Assembly (NCBI GenBank): GCA_021779935.1
Contig: JAJXZT010000016.1
Span: 1 to 64,000 of the forward strand
DNA: 64,000 nucleotides
Direction of reading: 5' to 3'
Origin: Acidobacteriota bacterium
GTDB taxonomy: Bacteria > Acidobacteriota > Terriglobia > Terriglobales > Acidobacteriaceae
A program made the translations under genes and the position numbers. This document shows positions 1-8,246 of the stretch, one piece after another. Position 1 is the stretch's first letter, and each line of letters opens with the position of its first letter. Under the pieces are notes generated by a model. That model had not been told where the DNA came from and did no database searches. It was given only the letters and a program-made list of their open reading frames with translations.

Positions 1-698
1 GGCGTTGGCCAGTGATGTCTGAACCCGCAAGCCGCCCGAAACGCCCCCGGAAAACGCCGGCAACTTTGCTTCCGCACGCCCACAAAACCGGAACCCCGCC
101 ACGCTTCACAACTTGTGCAGAGGTTCCTTAGGACGGACCGCGAGGGATTATCGAGGCGAGTGGCGATTACTTCATAGCCAACCGAGTACAGCAACATCCT
201 TGCCGTCCTGGCAGTATAGAAATTGATATGCCCGACAGGGTTAAAAACGTTTTCATCCTTCAGTCGCACTGTATGTTCCAGCGGAACCTCAACGCACACA
301 TATCGGCCCACTCGGGCTGCTTCCACCAGGAGCGACCGTGGGTCTTCCAAATGTTCTACGACATGCGACATCACTACCAGGTCAACAGACTTGTCGGCCA
401 GCGCCACGTGGTGGCCGTCAAAGACTTCGGCTTGGAACCCTTTATCTTTCAATATGGCGACAGCTGAATCACTGATCTCCAGCGCCCGCCATTCACTTCC
501 GAAATTATTCTTGCGCAGGGATTCGAGCACTGCACCATCGCCCGCACCGATCTCAAGAATGCTTTCGTGCTGGACGGACTGGCAGAGTTCCATGATATTG
601 GCTGATTTGTCCAAGGCGCCCAGTGCGCGCCATTCCTGGCCGGAATAGTTTGCGTATCCTTGTTCATAGTGCTTCTTTAAATTCGCACTGATTGTCAT
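1..698 (-). CDS. Class I SAM-dependent methyltransferase (C-terminus off the window)
   Basis: The frame opens with ATG at 698 and stays open to the window edge (232 codons seen), so the end is missing. Residues 47-55 read ILEIGAGDG, the glycine-rich SAM-binding motif I. Residues 106-120 hold DLVVMSHVVEHLEDP, the motif after beta-4 typical of the Methyltransf_11/25 families, where EHL/EHV is common. A later stretch with GHINFYT at about residue 150 resembles C-terminal parts of small-molecule or glycan methyltransferases. The substrate cannot be told. Every other frame over this interval is a shadow of this gene. Confidence 0.85.
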   Translation of the reverse strand, partial: MTISANLKKHYEQGYANYSGQEWRALGALDKSANIMELCQSVQHESILEIGAGDGAVLESLRKNNFGSEWRALEISDSAVAILKDKGFQAEVFDGHHVALADKSVDLVVMSHVVEHLEDPRSLLVEAARVGRYVCVEVPLEHTVRLKDENVFNPVGHINFYTARTARMLLYSVGYEVIATRLDNPSRSVLRNLCTSCEAWRGSGFVGVRKQSCRRFPGAFRAACGFRHHWPT

Positions 699-830
699 GT
701 TCTCCGCTCCCGTGGCATTTGGTAGCTGCTATCGCATCGAGTCCCAGTGTCGTCCCAGTTGGTCCAGTCCGACTTTTTCTGGAAGTCGGGCTGGTGTCCA
801 CATCTTACCTGCTACGGTTTATGAGGGTGC

Positions 831-868
831 CCCATATCTGCCAGCAGTTGGCAGATGTGGGTCTTTTC
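831..868 (+). repeat. CCCATATCTG hairpin element, copy 1
   Basis: CCCATATCTGCC (831-842) and GGCAGATGTGGG (850-861) form a near-perfect stem around a 7-base loop, followed by TCTTTTC. It looks like a rho-independent terminator on the plus strand, but no plus-strand gene lies directly upstream. The same hairpin recurs at 1832-1864 and, in a related form, inside the 82-bp repeats near 30.4 and 31.2 kb. This points to a dispersed REP-like element rather than a dedicated terminator. Confidence 0.65.
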
Positions 869-947
869 GCTTCCGGCCTCCAACCCACTCAATTGCGTTC
901 ATCACTTTACTCGTCCATGTCCGTCAACGCGAATGAATTCTTCCGAC

Positions 948-1186
948 TCCCGCTCTTCATTCGTCATTCGTACTTCGTCCCTCGTACTTTCCCTCCGTGC
1001 CCTCCGTGGTGATCCTTTGTCTTTTGCTTTTCAATTCGAAAATTCGAAAATCCGGCAATTCGAAAATCCCGCTCTTCATTCGTCATTCGTACTTCGTCCT
1101 TCGTACTTTCCCTCCGTGCCCTCCGTGGTGATCCTTTGTCTTTTGCCTTTCAATTCGAAAATTCGAAAATCCGGCAATTCGAAAAT
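948..1186. repeat. 119-bp tandem duplication
   Basis: The stretch starting TCCCGCTCTTCATTCG at 948 is repeated from 1067 with an offset of exactly 119 bases and about two mismatches. Each unit contains the word CCTCCGTGGTGATCC, whose relative also occurs upstream of recX near 41.2 kb, and ends with short AATTCGAAAAT iterations. It is non-coding. Confidence 0.85.
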
Positions 1187-1301
1187 CTCGCCTATCCGGC
1201 CCGAAAGTGCCCATTGCCAGCAGCTACTTTCTCTTGACCCTCAACCTGCACGGCGCTACGCTTTCGGGCCATCTTCCCCAAATTCACCAAGGATGGTGAC
1301 T

Positions 1302-1820
1302 ATGGCTGCGTTCACGCGTCAACGTCTTTCCCTTCGAGCGGGTCTCGTCCTGCTCGCGCTTGTAGTTCTCGTCATGTTGCCTCTGGCCGGCTGCTACGAC
1401 CTCGACGAGCAGGTCATTCCCGCGCCCCAGGGAGACATCAACCCGTACCGCTACAACGATGCCACGATGGACAATGGCGGACACATGTACCTCAGTTCGG
1501 CGGGGTACTACAACGACTATCGCTTCCGCCAGGTCGCCAAAGATGGAACGACCACCACCGGCACCTTCCGCATGATGCACATTTACGGAGATGTGTACGC
1601 CGTCCAGTCCGTGGACGACAGCGACAAGAGCATCAGTCTGCTCTTCTACCACATCACTTCCAACCACTTCGCGCCGACCGACTATGCCGACGCAAACGCG
1701 GCCCAGAACCTGGCGTCGCAGTACAGCGTGAAGCTCGACGTCGCCGACGAGGACATGTCAGGAGCCGCCAGCAACATTCTCGCCTTCCTGCGCGCTTCGA
1801 GCTCACTGCAGTTCAAGTAA
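1302..1820 (+). CDS. Putative secreted lipoprotein
   Basis: 172 residues from ATG 1302, chosen because AAGGA ends 8 bases upstream; an ATG at 1293 in the same frame has no such site. A basic N-terminus (TRQRLSLR), a hydrophobic core and the lipobox LAGC at about residues 27-30 predict signal peptidase II processing and lipid attachment. The mature part is polar and tyrosine-rich with no family I recognise. A hairpin followed by CTTTTTG directly after the stop (1832-1870) should end the transcript. The gene sits between two copies of a composite repeat. Confidence 0.75.
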   Translation: MAAFTRQRLSLRAGLVLLALVVLVMLPLAGCYDLDEQVIPAPQGDINPYRYNDATMDNGGHMYLSSAGYYNDYRFRQVAKDGTTTTGTFRMMHIYGDVYAVQSVDDSDKSISLLFYHITSNHFAPTDYADANAAQNLASQYSVKLDVADEDMSGAASNILAFLRASSSLQFK

Positions 1821-1831
1821 CCAGCCGGGCG

Positions 1832-1870
1832 ACCCATATCTGCCAGCAATCGACAGATATGGGTCTTTTT
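1832..1870 (+). terminator. Terminator-like hairpin, copy 2 of the CCCATATCTG element
   Basis: ACCCATATCTG (1832-1842) pairs perfectly with CAGATATGGGT (1854-1864), followed by CTTTTTG. It lies 12 bases after the lipoprotein stop, so it very probably acts as that gene's terminator. The flanking sequence (to about 1891) and a 38-base word at 1912-1949 match 829-890 and 929-966. Confidence 0.7.
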
Positions 1871-1955
1871 GTCTCGGCCGAAAACCCACTCCGCCGCCTC
1901 TCCACCATCGCGCGAATGAATTCTTCCGAATCCCGCCCTTCATTCGTCAATCTCT

Positions 1956-2429
1956 CTATTTTGCGGACACGGACGGCATCTTGAACTGCTCGCGCACATT
2001 TGCGCGGGTGAACAGCCACGCCCACCATCCGCCGATGATCGCGAACAGCCCGAAGACCGCAGCGACGACGAGCTTGACGATCACGATGATGTGTTGCGTG
2101 GAGGGGCCGAGCACAGGCATTGGCACGGCGAATATCGACAGCGCCCCAAGGACTCCGATCACGATCAATATCCATCCGAAGATCAGGGTGCTGATGCGCG
2201 CCCATCGCTTCAGCGCCAGCACGCCTATTGCCGTGGCAGTCCCCAGCGATCCCAGCGCGAGATAGAAACAGCCGCCAACAATCAGGACGGCCTTGATGAA
2301 TGGAAGGTTCGGGGCGAAGCGGTTCGACATCGCGAATCCCACGAGATGGCCAATCGCCATCAGCAGCGTAAACGCGCTTCCCGCAAATTGCACGACGGCA
2401 GCGAGAGTGACACCGAGTGATCGTTTCAT
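1956..2429 (-). CDS. Hypothetical four-TM membrane protein
   Basis: 157 residues with four hydrophobic segments, roughly at residues 6-32, 44-72, 79-104 and 112-143, and a short polar C-terminus. It starts MKRSLGV at 2429. I recognise no catalytic motif. The pattern resembles small DUF4064-like or other uncharacterised integral membrane proteins. It lies downstream of the secreted protein ending at 2578, separated by a strong inverted repeat, so it is probably its own transcription unit. Confidence 0.7.
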   Translation of the reverse strand: MKRSLGVTLAAVVQFAGSAFTLLMAIGHLVGFAMSNRFAPNLPFIKAVLIVGGCFYLALGSLGTATAIGVLALKRWARISTLIFGWILIVIGVLGALSIFAVPMPVLGPSTQHIIVIVKLVVAAVFGLFAIIGGWWAWLFTRANVREQFKMPSVSAK

Positions 2430-2498
2430 TTCGCGCAGAGTCTAGCGCAAATTGCGCGATATGTCGCGCCAGAATGATTGTCTTTCAGAAATGAGAAT

Positions 2499-2523
2499 GG
2501 CCGCCAGATTCCGGCTGGCGGCC
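2499..2523 (-). terminator. Perfect 9-bp inverted repeat between two minus-strand genes
   Basis: GGCCGCCAG (2499-2507) and CTGGCGGCC (2515-2523) enclose a 7-base loop. It lies just past the stop of the 2578-3003 gene and before the start of the next, where a terminator is expected. The following T-tract is weak (ATTCTCATTTCT). Confidence 0.5.
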
Positions 2524-2577
2524 TTCGGGGGAAAGGAGGGTGGCTGGGGCACCCCTGTCCCAGCCACGGGGGACGGC

Positions 2578-3003
2578 TCAATCACCATGAGCCGGGGAGG
2601 AGGTTGTTGCGGAACTCGCGACTTCCAGATTGTGTTGTTCCGGATAAAGGAACTTCATGCCCATCGTGTCGCCACCGAAGTAGAAACCTTCAATGCGACT
2701 GATGCCGTCGACTTCCTTCGTAACGACCTTGGTCGGACCCGGTTCCGTGCGATCCGTCATGCGAACCTGGAAGAGTCCATACGCATTCGTGTGGTTTGCC
2801 TTGTAAACCTCCACGATGGCCGGGCCATCCGTACCGCTCTCGACGCGGACGACATAGTGTCCCGGTTGCAGCACGCGTCCGGGAATCTCAACCGGCTGCT
2901 TGGTCGTGAAATTGATTGCCTGGCTTGTCTGCGCCTGCGCGGCGACGCCAAGGATGACTACCGTAAACATGGCCGCAAAAAGAATCGAAAGAATTCGCTT
3001 CAT
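2578..3003 (-). CDS. Small secreted protein, function unknown
   Basis: 141 residues. The start at 3003 (MKRILSILFAAMF) is set by AAGGAG upstream and gives a clean Sec signal peptide ending near AAQAQ; the frame runs further upstream without signal-like sequence. The mature part begins with a short beta-rich region (QPVEIPGRVLQPGHYVV) seen in many small acidobacterial exported proteins. A glycine/proline-rich beta-sandwich is likely. No enzyme motif is visible. Confidence 0.7.
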   Translation of the reverse strand: MKRILSILFAAMFTVVILGVAAQAQTSQAINFTTKQPVEIPGRVLQPGHYVVRVESGTDGPAIVEVYKANHTNAYGLFQVRMTDRTEPGPTKVVTKEVDGISRIEGFYFGGDTMGMKFLYPEQHNLEVASSATTSSPAHGD

Positions 3004-3142
3004 GGTCAATCTCCTTACGCTTGCGACCCCGCAGCCCGCACGGCGGCACACTCCGGATGCGCGCGGCTTATGCCGCCGCACGGGGACGGATCGCTATGAA
3101 ACAAATGAATTGGATTGGCGAAGGCGCTTGCACGCCTCCAGC

Positions 3143-3472
3143 TTATGAATCGAACAATGAGCCGAAAGGCGGCGGCCGTATAAATAGATCGATGTTTCGT
3201 CCGGAAGAGGGCCGCGGCGCTGCTCCATCGACTGGTATGAATGAATAGCGGTCGGGCGTCGCCGGCAATCCGAACGCGACATTGGGGGTGGACGCAAACG
3301 ATCCCAGGCACAACTGGCAGACAACGTTAGTGTCGGCGACCGTCTTGCCGTGGGACTTCACGTGATGGGAGTAGGGGAAGTGCCACGCGTGCGCGCATGT
3401 CATGCCGAAGAACAGCACCATCGTACTGACGGTGACTCTCCGGAATCGAATTTGATTTAGCGTGGCTCGCAT
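3143..3472 (-). CDS. Small exported DUF2946-like protein with a CxxC pair
   Basis: 109 residues from ATG 3472 (MRATLNQIRF), with an AAGGGA site a few bases upstream; the open frame further 5' crosses a terminator and is not coding. A hydrophobic segment ending CAHA at about residue 27 looks like a signal peptide. It is followed by a histidine-rich patch (WHFPYSHHVKSH), VCQLCLG with a CxxC pair, and a proline-rich tail (RPPP). This layout resembles the DUF2946 family, which is often near copper genes, but the match is loose and there is no metal-transport neighbour here. Confidence 0.55.
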   Translation of the reverse strand: MRATLNQIRFRRVTVSTMVLFFGMTCAHAWHFPYSHHVKSHGKTVADTNVVCQLCLGSFASTPNVAFGLPATPDRYSFIPVDGAAPRPSSGRNIDLFIRPPPFGSLFDS

Positions 3473-4031
3473 ACATTCCCTTGATGCACTCGTAACAACC
3501 CGCGGTTGTTTCGGAAGTCGCGTTGCGGCCCGATGGTGCCTTCCACCCGCATGTTTAGCGGCTATTTCTGCGACGTTCGTGTGCGCTTCTCTTGGCAATG
3601 ATGAATGCAGCATGAAAAAAGGGCCGGGGGAGGATCCGGCCCATCGCGTCGTTTCCGGGAAACGACAAAACATGAGAGGTTAGCGGCCTCTTGAATTTGT
3701 CTGCGCGGATGCGCCTTCTGCGGACGAGATCTCCGTCGGCGCCAGAGTCGCCTCGCTGGCGGATGGTGAGGTCCATCACGGAGTACATAGCGTGACTGGT
3801 ATGCCATGTACTGCCGCGATGGAACGAGCTCCAGTCGAACTACCAGGTTGGGCTTTCCGCTGGATTGCTACAACCAAATGGTACGAAGAATCCGCTTCAA
3901 CGTCTAATTCAAACAATTTTGGTTAGCGATAGAAAAATCAAATGATGATTTGAGAATCTTTTTCTGTTTGTGCGCGCGAGAAATAAAATCCATGTATGTC
4001 GATGTATTGAAAAAATCCAATACTTCCCGGC
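3473..4031. other. Gap with leader-like structure, no gene supported
   Basis: About 560 bases between ffh's terminator and the DUF2946-like gene. It holds an intrinsic terminator on the minus strand (3615-3642) preceded by further small hairpins such as TCGTTTC/GAAACGA. Short frames here run through the terminator and have no recognisable product. The part near 3900-4020 is A+T-rich and could hold a promoter. Confidence 0.5.
3615..3642 (-). terminator. Intrinsic terminator in the leader of the DUF2946-like gene
   Basis: On the minus strand GGGCCGG (3642-3636), an 8-base loop and CCGGCCC (3627-3621) are followed by six T residues (3620-3615). No minus-strand gene is evident between it and the ffh terminator. 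It therefore lies about 145 bases inside the 5' side of the gene starting at 3472, either ending a small RNA or acting as a conditional terminator. Confidence 0.7.
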
Positions 4032-4060
4032 AAAAATAAAGCCGCTGCTCGGGCAGCGGC
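4032..4060 (-). terminator. Rho-independent terminator of ffh
   Basis: On the minus strand GCCGCTGC pairs with GCAGCGGC around a 4-base loop, followed by TTTATTTTTG. It starts 25 bases past the ffh stop codon. Confidence 0.85.
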
Positions 4061-4084
4061 CATGCGTTTCGGGGAAATGCCGGG

Positions 4085-5446
4085 TTACATGCCGTTGGGT
4101 AGCTTCATGCCGGCCAGTCGCTTTGCGAAACTTGGTTTCGACATTGACTTGAACATCTTGCGCATTTGCGCGTACTGCCGCAGCAGGTTGTTCACTTCCT
4201 GCACGCTCGTTCCGGAGCCGCGGGCGATGCGCTTGCGGCGCGATCCGTTGATCGCCTCGTGATGTTCGCGCTCGTAAGACGTCATGCTGTTGATGATTGC
4301 CTCGACTCGCGTGATCTGTTTTTCGTCCACCTTGTCGGAAACCTGGTGCATCTGCGCGAACGGTCCGATCTTCGGCAGCATGCCGACGATCGATTGCAGC
4401 GAGCCCAGCTTCTTCACCTGCCGCAACTGGTCGCGGAAATCTTCCAGCGAGAATCCGTCGCCGCTCAGCGCTTTTCTTGCGAACTCCTCGGACTTCTTCT
4501 TGTCGAGTTTTTCTTCGGCGCGTTCAATCAGCGAAAGTATGTCGCCCATGCCGAGGATGCGGCTGACGATGCGGTCGGGGTGAAACGGTTCGAGCGCGTC
4601 GTATTTTTCGCCGATACCGATGAACTTGATCGGCTGCCCGGTGACGTTGCGAATGGAGAGTGCCGCGCCGCCGCGTGCGTCGCCGTCCATCTTTGTCAGC
4701 ACCACGCCCGTCAGGCTCAGCTTGTCGTGGAATTCCTTCGCCGAGTTGACCGCGTCCTGGCCCGTCATCGCATCGGCCACGAACAGAATTTCCTGCGGGT
4801 TCAGCAGCCGTTTCAGCGACTGCATCTCTTCCATCAGTTGTTCGTCGATGTGGAGGCGTCCGGCGGTATCGACGATGAGCACGTCGCAACCGTTATTGAT
4901 GGCTTCCTTGCGTGCTTCCTTGGCCAGTCGCTCCACCGTGGCGGTGTTGGCCTCCACGTTGCTGCCCTCGTAGAGATGCGCGCTGATCGCCTTGGCGACG
5001 ACTTTCAGTTGCTCGCGTGCGGCCGGACGGTAAACGTCCACCGAGACCAGCATCGGTCGGTGACCGCCCTTTTTCAGCCATCCCGCCAGCTTGCCGGAGG
5101 TTGTCGTCTTACCGGAACCTTGCAGGCCCGCCATCAGGACGACCGTGGGCGGCTGCGAGGCAAATTTCAGCTTCGCCGTGTCCGTGCCCAGGATCGCGAC
5201 CAGTTCGTCGCGGACGACCTTCACCACCATTTCGGCCGGTGAGAGTGAGGTCATCACTTCCTGCCCCGAGGCCTTCTCGCGGATGTGGTCGATCAGTTCC
5301 TTGACCACCTTGAAGTTGACGTCGGCTTCCAGCAGGGCTACGCGGATTTCGCGCAGCGCCTCGTTCATGTTCTCCTCGGTCAGGGTGCCCTGTCCGCGGA
5401 GGCTCTTAAATGCGCGTTGCAGTTTGTCGCTTAGATTCTCAAACAT
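4085..5446 (-). CDS. ffh: Signal recognition particle protein Ffh (SRP54)
   Basis: 453 residues, normal length. The N-terminal four-helix domain (MFENLSDKLQRAFKSL) is followed by the SRP GTPase domain with P-loop GLQGSGKTTT at about residues 105-114, DTAGRLHID (G3), TKMDGDARGG (G4) and a GIGEKYDALEPF closing box. The C-terminal M domain carries the NSMTSYEREHHEAI region and the RRKRIARGSG RNA-binding helix. It binds signal sequences on ribosomes and 4.5S RNA and delivers them to FtsY at the membrane. It is monocistronic by appearance, with a strong terminator. Confidence 0.98.
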   Translation of the reverse strand: MFENLSDKLQRAFKSLRGQGTLTEENMNEALREIRVALLEADVNFKVVKELIDHIREKASGQEVMTSLSPAEMVVKVVRDELVAILGTDTAKLKFASQPPTVVLMAGLQGSGKTTTSGKLAGWLKKGGHRPMLVSVDVYRPAAREQLKVVAKAISAHLYEGSNVEANTATVERLAKEARKEAINNGCDVLIVDTAGRLHIDEQLMEEMQSLKRLLNPQEILFVADAMTGQDAVNSAKEFHDKLSLTGVVLTKMDGDARGGAALSIRNVTGQPIKFIGIGEKYDALEPFHPDRIVSRILGMGDILSLIERAEEKLDKKKSEEFARKALSGDGFSLEDFRDQLRQVKKLGSLQSIVGMLPKIGPFAQMHQVSDKVDEKQITRVEAIINSMTSYEREHHEAINGSRRKRIARGSGTSVQEVNNLLRQYAQMRKMFKSMSKPSFAKRLAGMKLPNGM

Positions 5447-5555
5447 CGGGGATTCCGGGAAACGATCTTTTATCGCTCAATAGGAATGGATCGCGGCCAG
5501 CGCTGTGCAGCGCCAACCTGCGAAATTAAAGGATAGCACGGCTCCGGAGTGCCGA

Positions 5556-6314
5556 TTACAGGGAGACAACTTCTCCGTCTGCGGGAATCAGAACCTGGTC
5601 GCGTAATCCCTCTCGTTCCAGCGCTTCCGCCAGGTCCGCCCGGCTGACTCCGCAGTGGTTGATCGCTTCCATGTGGACGGCGATCACCTTTGTCCATGGC
5701 GCCGCGCGACACACTTCCACCACGTCTTCGGCAGCCATCGTGATCGCGTCTCCCTCGTTGAAGCGCGCTCCCCCGGCATTCACCACCGTATATTTCGGCT
5801 TGTGTTCCGCCAGCGCCTGGCCCACTTCGTCGCAGAAGATCGTGTCTCCGGCGATGTAGAGTTCTTCTCCCGTGCGCGCGCGCAGGGAATACCCCGAGAC
5901 GGGCGCCATCGCCTTGCCGATTTCTCCCGTGCCATGCTGTCCGCCGGTGCGGTACATCGTCGTGTGAGCAAAGACTGCGGCGGCATAAATCGGCCGCACG
6001 TCCTCGAATCCCCACTCGTGGAATTTCTCGCGGTCTTCCGGCTGGCAGAGGATCGGCATGTGTTTGTGAACCAGGCTGGTGGCGGCGGCGTCCCAGTGGT
6101 CGCGATGCGTATGCGTAACCAGTATTGCGTCAACTCCGTCGAGCACTTCCTCAACCGCCATTGGCATCTCGACAAGCGGATTCCGCAGATCGTTTGCCGT
6201 ATTGTCGATGGCGGGCATGGTTCCGGCGGGACTCAGCATTGGGTCCACCAGGAAGGTGGAGCCGCCGATCTTTACCCGCAAGGTTGCGTGACGGATCAGT
6301 TGCAGGCTTCTCAC
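5556..6314 (-). CDS. MBL-fold metal-dependent hydrolase
   Basis: 252 residues. The metallo-beta-lactamase signature THTHRDHWD lies at residues 67-75, so the first two zinc ligands come from HxHxDH. A later AGDTIFCDE segment carries the bridging Asp, and HMEAINHCG near the C-terminus should supply the last His. The N-terminus RHATLRVKIGGSTFLVDPM is typical of the UlaG/UPF0173-like branch acting on small phosphodiesters or lactones. The substrate is unknown. It lies downstream of a histone-deacetylase-like gene on the same strand, 35 bases away, so the two may be co-transcribed. Confidence 0.88.
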   Translation of the reverse strand: MRSLQLIRHATLRVKIGGSTFLVDPMLSPAGTMPAIDNTANDLRNPLVEMPMAVEEVLDGVDAILVTHTHRDHWDAAATSLVHKHMPILCQPEDREKFHEWGFEDVRPIYAAAVFAHTTMYRTGGQHGTGEIGKAMAPVSGYSLRARTGEELYIAGDTIFCDEVGQALAEHKPKYTVVNAGGARFNEGDAITMAAEDVVEVCRAAPWTKVIAVHMEAINHCGVSRADLAEALEREGLRDQVLIPADGEVVSL

Positions 6315-6349
6315 GTTTCTAGCCTATCAAATCGGCAGGGTTCAACTCT

Positions 6350-7339
6350 TCAGCGGAAAATCGCCGCGGCCTCGGCGACCGTGTTGGCGTGGATCGTCAC
6401 CGTGTCCTCCACGCGATCGGCGTAGCCTCCCGCCATCGTCACCATCACCGGAATGCCGTGGTCGCGGGCAAATTGCAGCACCATGCGGTCGCGCTGCGCC
6501 AGCCCGTCTATGCTCAGCGCAAGTCCGCCGAGCTGGTCCTCCACGTATGGATCGGCGCCTGCGATGTAGCATAGAAGTTCCGCGTCAAAACGCTCCCGTG
6601 CCGATGCCAGTGCCTGCCCGAGCCAGTGCAGGTATTCCTCGTCTCGTGTGCCGTCCGGAAGATTTACATCAATCGATGAAGCAGGCTTCCATGACGGATA
6701 ATTGTTTTCCTGGTGCAGCGAGATCGTGAAGACGTTGCCGTTGTCTCCGGTCTTCATGTGCGCCGGGCGCCGGGGCGCAAACATGGAAGCCGACCAAGCG
6801 GGTTTTGGAAAGGGCTCCGGTTCGCCGCTCCCGAAGATGGCCGCCGTGCCGTTGCCCTGGTGAACGTCGCAATCCACCACCATCGCTTTTGCAATCCGTC
6901 CCTGCCGTTGCATCTTGCGGATGGCCACGGCTACGTCATGGAGCATGCAGAATCCCTCGCCGTGATCGGGGAATGCGTGATGAAATCCACCGCCCAGATG
7001 GATGCATATCCCTTCGCGCAGCGCAATTTCGGCGGCCAGGATCGAACCTCCGGTCATGACGTAGAAGGCTTCCACCAGTTCCGGACTGTAGGGCACTTCC
7101 AGTTCGAGCTCTTCCCGGGTTGAGAGCATCCCCTTCTTGAGCTTCTCCACGTAGAGCGGCGTATGTACCAGCAGCACGTCTTCATCGCTGGCGCGCACCG
7201 GTTCAACGAAGTCGGAACTTTCCGCGAGGTGTGACTGGAGAATTCTTTCGGCGATCTTCCGGTACTTGTCTGCCGGAAAGACATGGGTGCCCATCGGCAG
7301 GATGCACTGTTCGCCGTAGACGATCTTGAACGGCAGCAT
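6350..7339 (-). CDS. Histone deacetylase family protein (AcuC-like amidohydrolase)
   Basis: 329 residues from ATG 7339 (MLPFKIVYGE); the frame upstream to 7582 overlaps the neighbouring gene and lacks homology-like sequence. The arginase/deacetylase fold is shown by GGGFHHAFPDHGEGF (catalytic His pair at 120-121), DCDVHQGNGT (zinc ligands D158 and H160), a later YIAGADPYVEDQLGG (third zinc Asp) and a C-terminal MAGGYA loop. Family members remove acetyl groups from lysine, acetyl-CoA synthetase or polyamines; which one applies here cannot be seen. Confidence 0.92.
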   Translation of the reverse strand: MLPFKIVYGEQCILPMGTHVFPADKYRKIAERILQSHLAESSDFVEPVRASDEDVLLVHTPLYVEKLKKGMLSTREELELEVPYSPELVEAFYVMTGGSILAAEIALREGICIHLGGGFHHAFPDHGEGFCMLHDVAVAIRKMQRQGRIAKAMVVDCDVHQGNGTAAIFGSGEPEPFPKPAWSASMFAPRRPAHMKTGDNGNVFTISLHQENNYPSWKPASSIDVNLPDGTRDEEYLHWLGQALASARERFDAELLCYIAGADPYVEDQLGGLALSIDGLAQRDRMVLQFARDHGIPVMVTMAGGYADRVEDTVTIHANTVAEAAAIFR

Positions 7340-7487
7340 GACCGGGCAGGACCTTTCCACTAAAAGCAGAAATTGTCTGCGAAATCGGTGTCCCGGCGCA
7401 ACTCTTCTGCCGCCTGGGCAGGAGCGGCATCGAATGCGATACGGTGGATCGGCCGCGCGGAAGCGCCGAACGAATCCCCGTTCCCGG

Positions 7488-8030
7488 TCAGAACATATGT
7501 GAAACCGTACTGGCGTCCGAAGGAAATCGCCGCCTGACGAAATATCCGGCGCGCGCCGAAAGTCCCATGTAATCTTCCGCAATCGGCGACCCGGCAGGTG
7601 TCTGCCAGGGAAACAACGCGCACCAGTAAATCCGCAACAGGGCCGAGAGCGCCTGCATACGGAGTTGCAGGGCGTCTCGCGCCAGCGTGTTTGCCGCCGC
7701 CGCTATTTCCGGGTCGTCGTTCTGCAGGTTGGCCTCGGCCATGCTCATCATTACCGACGCGTTGCGTGCCACCGCCAGGACATATTGCGCTGCCGCAAGC
7801 TGGCGGCTGCGCTGTACCCGGCGGAAGCTCCGCGCAGACAGGCTCCGGCGCAGAAATGCCGATTCCGTGGGGCTCATCAGGTTGCGGAATCCGGCCACGT
7901 CGACAGGTACAAAGAGCGATGTAATGTCAGCGGGTGTCCTCACCTCTGGTTTATTTCCGCGTACCGCGCGCAGCAGGAAGAACAACGCTCCGCCAAGCGC
8001 AATCGCGATCAATATCAGCGAAGGGATCAA
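7488..8030 (-). CDS. Hypothetical single-TM membrane-anchored protein (TTG start)
   Basis: 180 residues if started at TTG 8030, which I choose because AGGAG lies about 6 bases upstream and the product then begins with one clean TM helix (LILIAIALGGALFFLL). ATG starts further upstream would add sequence that looks non-coding. The cytoplasmic part is helical and arginine-rich (FLRRSLSARSFRRVQRSRQLAAAQYVLAVARN). Its function is unknown. It precedes the deacetylase-like gene on the same strand by about 150 bases. Confidence 0.65.
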   Translation of the reverse strand: MIPSLILIAIALGGALFFLLRAVRGNKPEVRTPADITSLFVPVDVAGFRNLMSPTESAFLRRSLSARSFRRVQRSRQLAAAQYVLAVARNASVMMSMAEANLQNDDPEIAAAANTLARDALQLRMQALSALLRIYWCALFPWQTPAGSPIAEDYMGLSARAGYFVRRRFPSDASTVSHMF

Positions 8031-8246
8031 TGCCGGCTCCTGATATTTACATATATAAATAAATGACGGCGTCCGATGCCATTCCGCTAAAGCATAATCG
8101 GGATCGCCCGCCCTGCCAAGAACGGAGTCTCGATTTCGCGGAAAGTATGTTGCCCGGGAGTGCATGTCCCGCCAGCCATTGTCTCCGCTTCCAGTTCGTG
8201 GTATTTTCCGCCTGGGCCTTGTGTTTGTGACTGTGTTTATAAACTC

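Larger units (their letters stand above)
699..1301. other. Repeat-rich gap without a gene
   Basis: About 600 bases with no convincing coding frame. It holds a CCCATATCTGCC hairpin at 831-861, half of a composite direct repeat shared with 1831-1949, and a 119-bp tandem duplication at 948-1186. The long plus-strand frame through here is only the open upstream extension of the lipoprotein gene at 1302. Confidence 0.7.

Noticed and set aside
948-1186. Two direct repeats considered as a CRISPR array
   Set aside because: The 119-bp units are contiguous with no unique spacers, and there are no cas genes.
3555-3807. Two overlapping minus-strand frames of about 80 codons
   Set aside because: Both read through the strong terminator at 3615-3642 and are arginine-rich without recognisable sequence.
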